A DNA stretch of 7,441 bases from Bog-756 sp037141235 (GTDB lineage Bacteria; Actinomycetota; Acidimicrobiia; Acidimicrobiales; RAAP-2). The stretch's first letter is position 1; each line of letters starts with the position of its first letter. The stretch spans positions 1-7,441 of the forward strand of contig JBAXCY010000144.1 of NCBI GenBank assembly GCA_037141235.1. Direction: 5' to 3'. Position numbers and translations under genes: made by a program. This document shows, piece by piece, positions 5,449 through 7,441 of this stretch. The notes under the pieces are model-generated. The model ran no database searches, had not been told where the DNA came from, and saw only the letters and a list, made by a program, of their open reading frames with translations.

Positions 5449-6329
5449 TGACGGCTGTTGGTCGACCGGTCGTGGGATCGAGTGTGGCCAGGATGCTCGA
5501 ACTGTTCGATGTCGGGGTCGATGGGGACCATCGCTATGTCGGGACCAGCGACGGGGGCAACCGCCGGGTGGTTGACGGCAGCCAGCTGGTGGCGCAGGCG
5601 GTGGTGGCTGCTTCCAAGGAGCTCCCGCAGTACCGGGTGCGCTCGATACAGGCCATCTTCACTCGGGCCGTGGACGACGAGCGGAGCCACCGGTTGGACA
5701 TCGACGTCACCCATCGAGGGAGGACCTTTGCTGGAGCCGTGGTCACGGTGCTCCAAGGTGACCGTCGCTGCGCCTCGCTCACGGTGCTCCTCGACACACC
5801 CGCAGACGATGTCATCCGTCACGCCTCGGCCCTGCCCACAGTCGGGTCTCCAGTAGACGCCATCCCTTTTGACATGCCCATGGACGGACGTGAGCTACGA
5901 CTGGTGGGCACGAGTGACCCGAACGATCCAGACGAGGTCGGGCCACCGGTGCTGAATGCGTGGCTCCGGTACCAGCCGGTACCGAGCAGGGACGACCTGG
6001 CCCGGGCCCTCATCGCCCACTTCACTGGACACCTGTCGATCTCTACGACGATGCGGCCGCACCGGGGCGTCGGCACCGCGCTGGCCCACAAGGGTCTGTC
6101 TACCGCGGTCATGAGTATCAGCCTGACCTTCCATGACCCCGTCACCTGGGACGGCTGGCTTCTCTACCACCACGAGAGCACCCAGGTCGGTGGAGGGATG
6201 TCCTATGTGCGGGGCCAGGTGTTCACGGAGGAAGGGATCCTGCTCGCCTCGTTCTCCCAAGAGGGGATGATCCGGGCCTTTGGGGACGCTCCGGCCCCGG
6301 CCGGGATCCAGCCCACCGCCATCCTGTGA
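5448..6329 (+). CDS. TesB-like acyl-CoA thioesterase (double hotdog)
   Basis: A 293-residue protein with two hotdog domains, expected to hydrolyse acyl-CoA to the free acid and CoA. The first domain has V-V-D-G-S-Q-L-V-A-Q-A (41-51) and the R-S-I-Q-A-I-F-T-R segment (65-73). The second has H-K-G-L-S-T-A (214-220), F-H-D-P...W-L-L-Y (228-240), E-S-T (243-245) and S-Q-E-G-M-I-R (270-276). Compared with E. coli TesB as I recall it (catalytic Asp, Thr, Gln), the Thr/Ser and Gln positions (T245, Q271) are kept, but the Asp position seems to be Ser (S223 in V-M-S-I-S-L-T-F-H). Mycobacterial relatives may share this, so it is likely a subfamily trait rather than damage. The ATG at 5448 overlaps the DUF427 stop; no separate ribosome binding site is seen. 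Beside an acyl-CoA ligase it could release CoA from stalled intermediates. Confidence 0.88.
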   Translation: MTAVGRPVVGSSVARMLELFDVGVDGDHRYVGTSDGGNRRVVDGSQLVAQAVVAASKELPQYRVRSIQAIFTRAVDDERSHRLDIDVTHRGRTFAGAVVTVLQGDRRCASLTVLLDTPADDVIRHASALPTVGSPVDAIPFDMPMDGRELRLVGTSDPNDPDEVGPPVLNAWLRYQPVPSRDDLARALIAHFTGHLSISTTMRPHRGVGTALAHKGLSTAVMSISLTFHDPVTWDGWLLYHHESTQVGGGMSYVRGQVFTEEGILLASFSQEGMIRAFGDAPAPAGIQPTAIL

Positions 6330-6339
6330 GGTCCGTGTT

Positions 6340-6353
6340 CCTCACACCTGAGG
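6340..6353 (+). terminator. Short hairpin after the thioesterase
   Basis: CCTCA (6340-6344) and TGAGG (6349-6353) make a five-pair stem with a four-base loop, eleven bases after the stop. An overlapping palindrome, CACCT-G-AGGTG (6345-6355), competes with it. There is no T-tract. It could be a weak terminator or an operator for the next gene; both readings are tentative. Confidence 0.25.
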
Positions 6354-6414
6354 TGCCGGCCAGTGGGTCCGCTCGGGCGAGTGCGCAACTGGGCGGCGGC
6401 GATGGGCGTGTGCC

Positions 6415-6420
6415 TACACT
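6415..6420 (+). promoter_or_regulatory. Candidate -10 element before the second LLM gene
   Basis: TACACT fits the TAnnnT pattern of actinobacterial -10 elements and lies 28 bases before the ribosome binding site at 6448, giving a sensible leader. A TG dinucleotide sits two bases upstream of it. No clear -35 hexamer is visible 16-18 bases further up, where the sequence is GGC-rich. Confidence 0.3.
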
Positions 6421-6447
6421 TCGTGGGTCCGTTCGAACGGCGGCGCA

Positions 6448-6454
6448 GAGGAGG
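6448..6454 (+). promoter_or_regulatory. Strong ribosome binding site without an annotated gene
   Basis: GAGGAGG is the best ribosome binding site in this intergenic region. It is about 100 bases before the LLM start at 6555, too far to serve it directly. It is five bases before a TTG (6460) and eleven before an ATG (6466), both in the same frame. This frame is the small ORF that ends at 6558. Confidence 0.5.
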
Positions 6455-6465
6455 AACTGTTGATC

Positions 6466-6558
6466 ATGGTTCGAGTCGACCCTCCGGCCAACCCTGTCGC
6501 CAAGAATGTGCCGAGCCCCACGCCGGCCAGCACGTCAGCCAGCACGTCAGCGCCATGA
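6466..6558 (+). CDS. Possible 30-residue leader peptide
   Basis: From ATG 6466 (or TTG 6460, which adds two residues) a short frame runs to TGA 6556-6558. The peptide is rich in Pro, Ala, Ser, Thr and Val, starts M-V-R-V-D-P-P-A-N-P and ends P-A-S-T-S-A-S-T-S-A-P. No domain, signal peptide or membrane segment is visible. Three features argue for translation: the strong GAGGAGG upstream, the ATGA overlap with the LLM start, which is the coupling used elsewhere in the window, and the lack of a ribosome binding site of the LLM gene's own. The 12-bp duplication inside it encodes A-S-T-S twice and keeps both the frame and the overlap. It may serve only to deliver ribosomes to the next start. It could also be chance, as short open frames are common at this GC content. 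Confidence 0.4.
   Translation: MVRVDPPANPVAKNVPSPTPASTSASTSAP
6526..6549. repeat. Two-copy 12-bp tandem repeat before a start codon
   Basis: GCCAGCACGTCA occurs at 6526-6537 and identically at 6538-6549, ending five bases before the LLM start at 6555. It occupies the place where a ribosome binding site would normally lie. It shares the CAGCAC core with the array at 4991-5024, which may be coincidence. Confidence 0.92.
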
Positions 6559-7394
6559 AGTACGCACTGTCGCTCGGTGTCCTCAACCCCTCGGCCTGGG
6601 TGGCCGTCACCGAGGAGGCCGATCGTCTCGGCTTCGACTCGGTGTGGCTTCCTGAGCATCTCGTGCTCCCGGTGGAAATGGGAGGCAGCCCCCACTCCGG
6701 ACAGGATCACCCACCGATCCCCGCCGATATTCCGGTCTTCGATCCGTTGGTGTACCTGGCCTTCTTGGCGGCGCGCACGCAGCGGATCCGGTTCGGCACG
6801 CAGGTCTACAACATCGGCCTCCGTCATCCGTTCTCCACGGCCCGGGCCGCAGCCACGCTCGACGTCGTCTCGGGAGGCCGTCTCGACTTTGGCATCGGCG
6901 CCAGTTGGCTCCAAGCCGAGTGGAGGTCGCTCGGGCTCGATTTCGACTCACGCGGGGCACGGGTCGACGAGGCCATCGAGGTGTGCCGAAGGCTGTGGGA
7001 CGAAGATGTCATCGAGCACCACGGCCGGTTCTTCGACTTCGACCCGGTGATGTTCGAGCCCAAGCCGGTCCAGCGGCCCGGCCCGCCGCTGCACATCGGA
7101 GGGGACGGACCGGCGGCGCTCCGTCGTGCCGCCACCGTCGGGGACGGATGGATCCCCATGAACCACAAGGTGGATGAGCTGCCGGAAAAGGTGGCCTTGC
7201 TGGCGGAGCTCCGCGAGCGAGCTGGTCGTCCGGGGCGCACGGAGGTCACCATGTCTGCGCCCTCGACCGATGCTGCCGGTATCGAGCGCTGCGCCAAGGC
7301 TGGAGTCGATCGGGTGATCGTGCGTCCGTGGCAGAGGACGTCGGATGCACTGGAGTCGATCGGTCGGTTCGCCGACGAGTTCATCCGTCCATGA
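6555..7394 (+). CDS. LLM-class F420-dependent oxidoreductase (TIGR03619-like)
   Basis: A 279-residue luciferase-like TIM-barrel oxidoreductase, shorter than and from a different subfamily to the one at 1814. Recognisable segments are the start M-K-Y-A-L-S-L-G, L-G-F-D-S-V-W-L-P-E-H (25-35), F-D-P-L-V-Y-L-A-F-L-A-A-R-T (62-75), R-H-P-F (90-93), L-D-V-V-S-G-G-R-L-D-F-G-I-G (102-115), F-E-P-K-P-V-Q-R-P (167-175), I-G-G-D (181-184) and G-D-G-W (196-199). This matches the TIGR03619/Rv2161c-type family, predicted to use F420; the substrate is unknown. ATG 6555 is chosen because the family similarity begins there; the open frame upstream has none. No ribosome binding site is visible, and the start overlaps the stop of a possible leader peptide as ATGA. 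The stop codon sits in the first unit of an 11-bp tandem array. Confidence 0.9.
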   Translation: MKYALSLGVLNPSAWVAVTEEADRLGFDSVWLPEHLVLPVEMGGSPHSGQDHPPIPADIPVFDPLVYLAFLAARTQRIRFGTQVYNIGLRHPFSTARAAATLDVVSGGRLDFGIGASWLQAEWRSLGLDFDSRGARVDEAIEVCRRLWDEDVIEHHGRFFDFDPVMFEPKPVQRPGPPLHIGGDGPAALRRAATVGDGWIPMNHKVDELPEKVALLAELRERAGRPGRTEVTMSAPSTDAAGIERCAKAGVDRVIVRPWQRTSDALESIGRFADEFIRP

Positions 7395-7432
7395 CGGGTC
7401 CATGACGGGCCCATGACGGGCCCATGACGGGT
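7389..7432. repeat. Four-copy 11-bp tandem array over a stop codon
   Basis: Four units of CCATGACGGG followed by T or C lie at 7389-7399, 7400-7410, 7411-7421 and 7422-7432. The outer two end in T and the inner two in C, and a degenerate fifth unit starts at 7433. The first unit contains the TGA stop of the LLM gene. Because 11 is not a multiple of three, the array shifts frame with each unit, so coding of the array itself is unlikely. Confidence 0.95.
7407..7423 (+). terminator. GC hairpin within the 11-bp array
   Basis: GGGCCC at 7407-7412 can pair with GGGCCC at 7418-7423 across the five-base loop ATGAC, giving a six-pair all-GC stem 12 bases after the LLM stop. There is no T-tract. It may act as a terminator, a side-effect of the array's sequence. 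Confidence 0.35.
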
Positions 7433-7441
7433 CCACGGCGA

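Noticed and set aside
6363..6554. N-terminal extension of the second LLM oxidoreductase
   Set aside because: The residues before the ATG at 6555 have no LLM-family similarity, and family members normally start with a segment like M-K-Y-A-L-S.

Overview
This is a GC-rich window with actinobacterial character. It has GTG starts beside ATG starts, strong GC bias at third codon positions, gene pairs fused by ATGA or TGATG overlaps, and two luciferase-like (LLM class) oxidoreductases of the kind that normally use coenzyme F420. An actinobacterium, perhaps of the Acidimicrobiia, fits. That placement is inference: no rRNA or marker gene is present.

Layout. At the extreme left, a gene on the minus strand appears to start at base 10 and run out of the window. 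A 296-base divergent region follows, with a five-copy 12-bp tandem array and two inverted repeats. Next is a tight plus-strand operon (307-2824): a zinc-dependent medium-chain dehydrogenase, a small VOC-fold protein and an F420-type LLM oxidoreductase. It converges on a minus-strand pair (2878-4892): an antibiotic-biosynthesis-monooxygenase (ABM) fold protein followed by an acyl-CoA synthetase. From a second divergent region (4893-5061), which holds a CAGCAC hexamer array, a plus-strand pair begins: a DUF427 protein and a TesB-like double-hotdog acyl-CoA thioesterase (5062-6329). The last gene is a second LLM oxidoreductase of a different subfamily (6555-7394). A possible 30-codon leader ORF precedes it and overlaps its start by ATGA.

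How the genes may work together. Acyl-CoA ligase, acyl-CoA thioesterase, dehydrogenase, two flavin/F420 oxidoreductases, a VOC protein and an ABM protein are the toolkit of a catabolic cluster. Such a cluster would oxidise a carboxylic or cyclic compound (lipid, terpenoid, steroid-like or xenobiotic) through CoA thioesters. The substrate cannot be read from the sequence.

The most unusual structure is not a gene. Five unrelated short tandem repeats (units of 12, 15, 6, 12 and 11 bp) were found, and each lies at a gene boundary: two in divergent promoter regions, one just before a start codon, and two wrapped around the stop codons of the two LLM genes. No mobile element, CRISPR array, tRNA or rRNA was seen.
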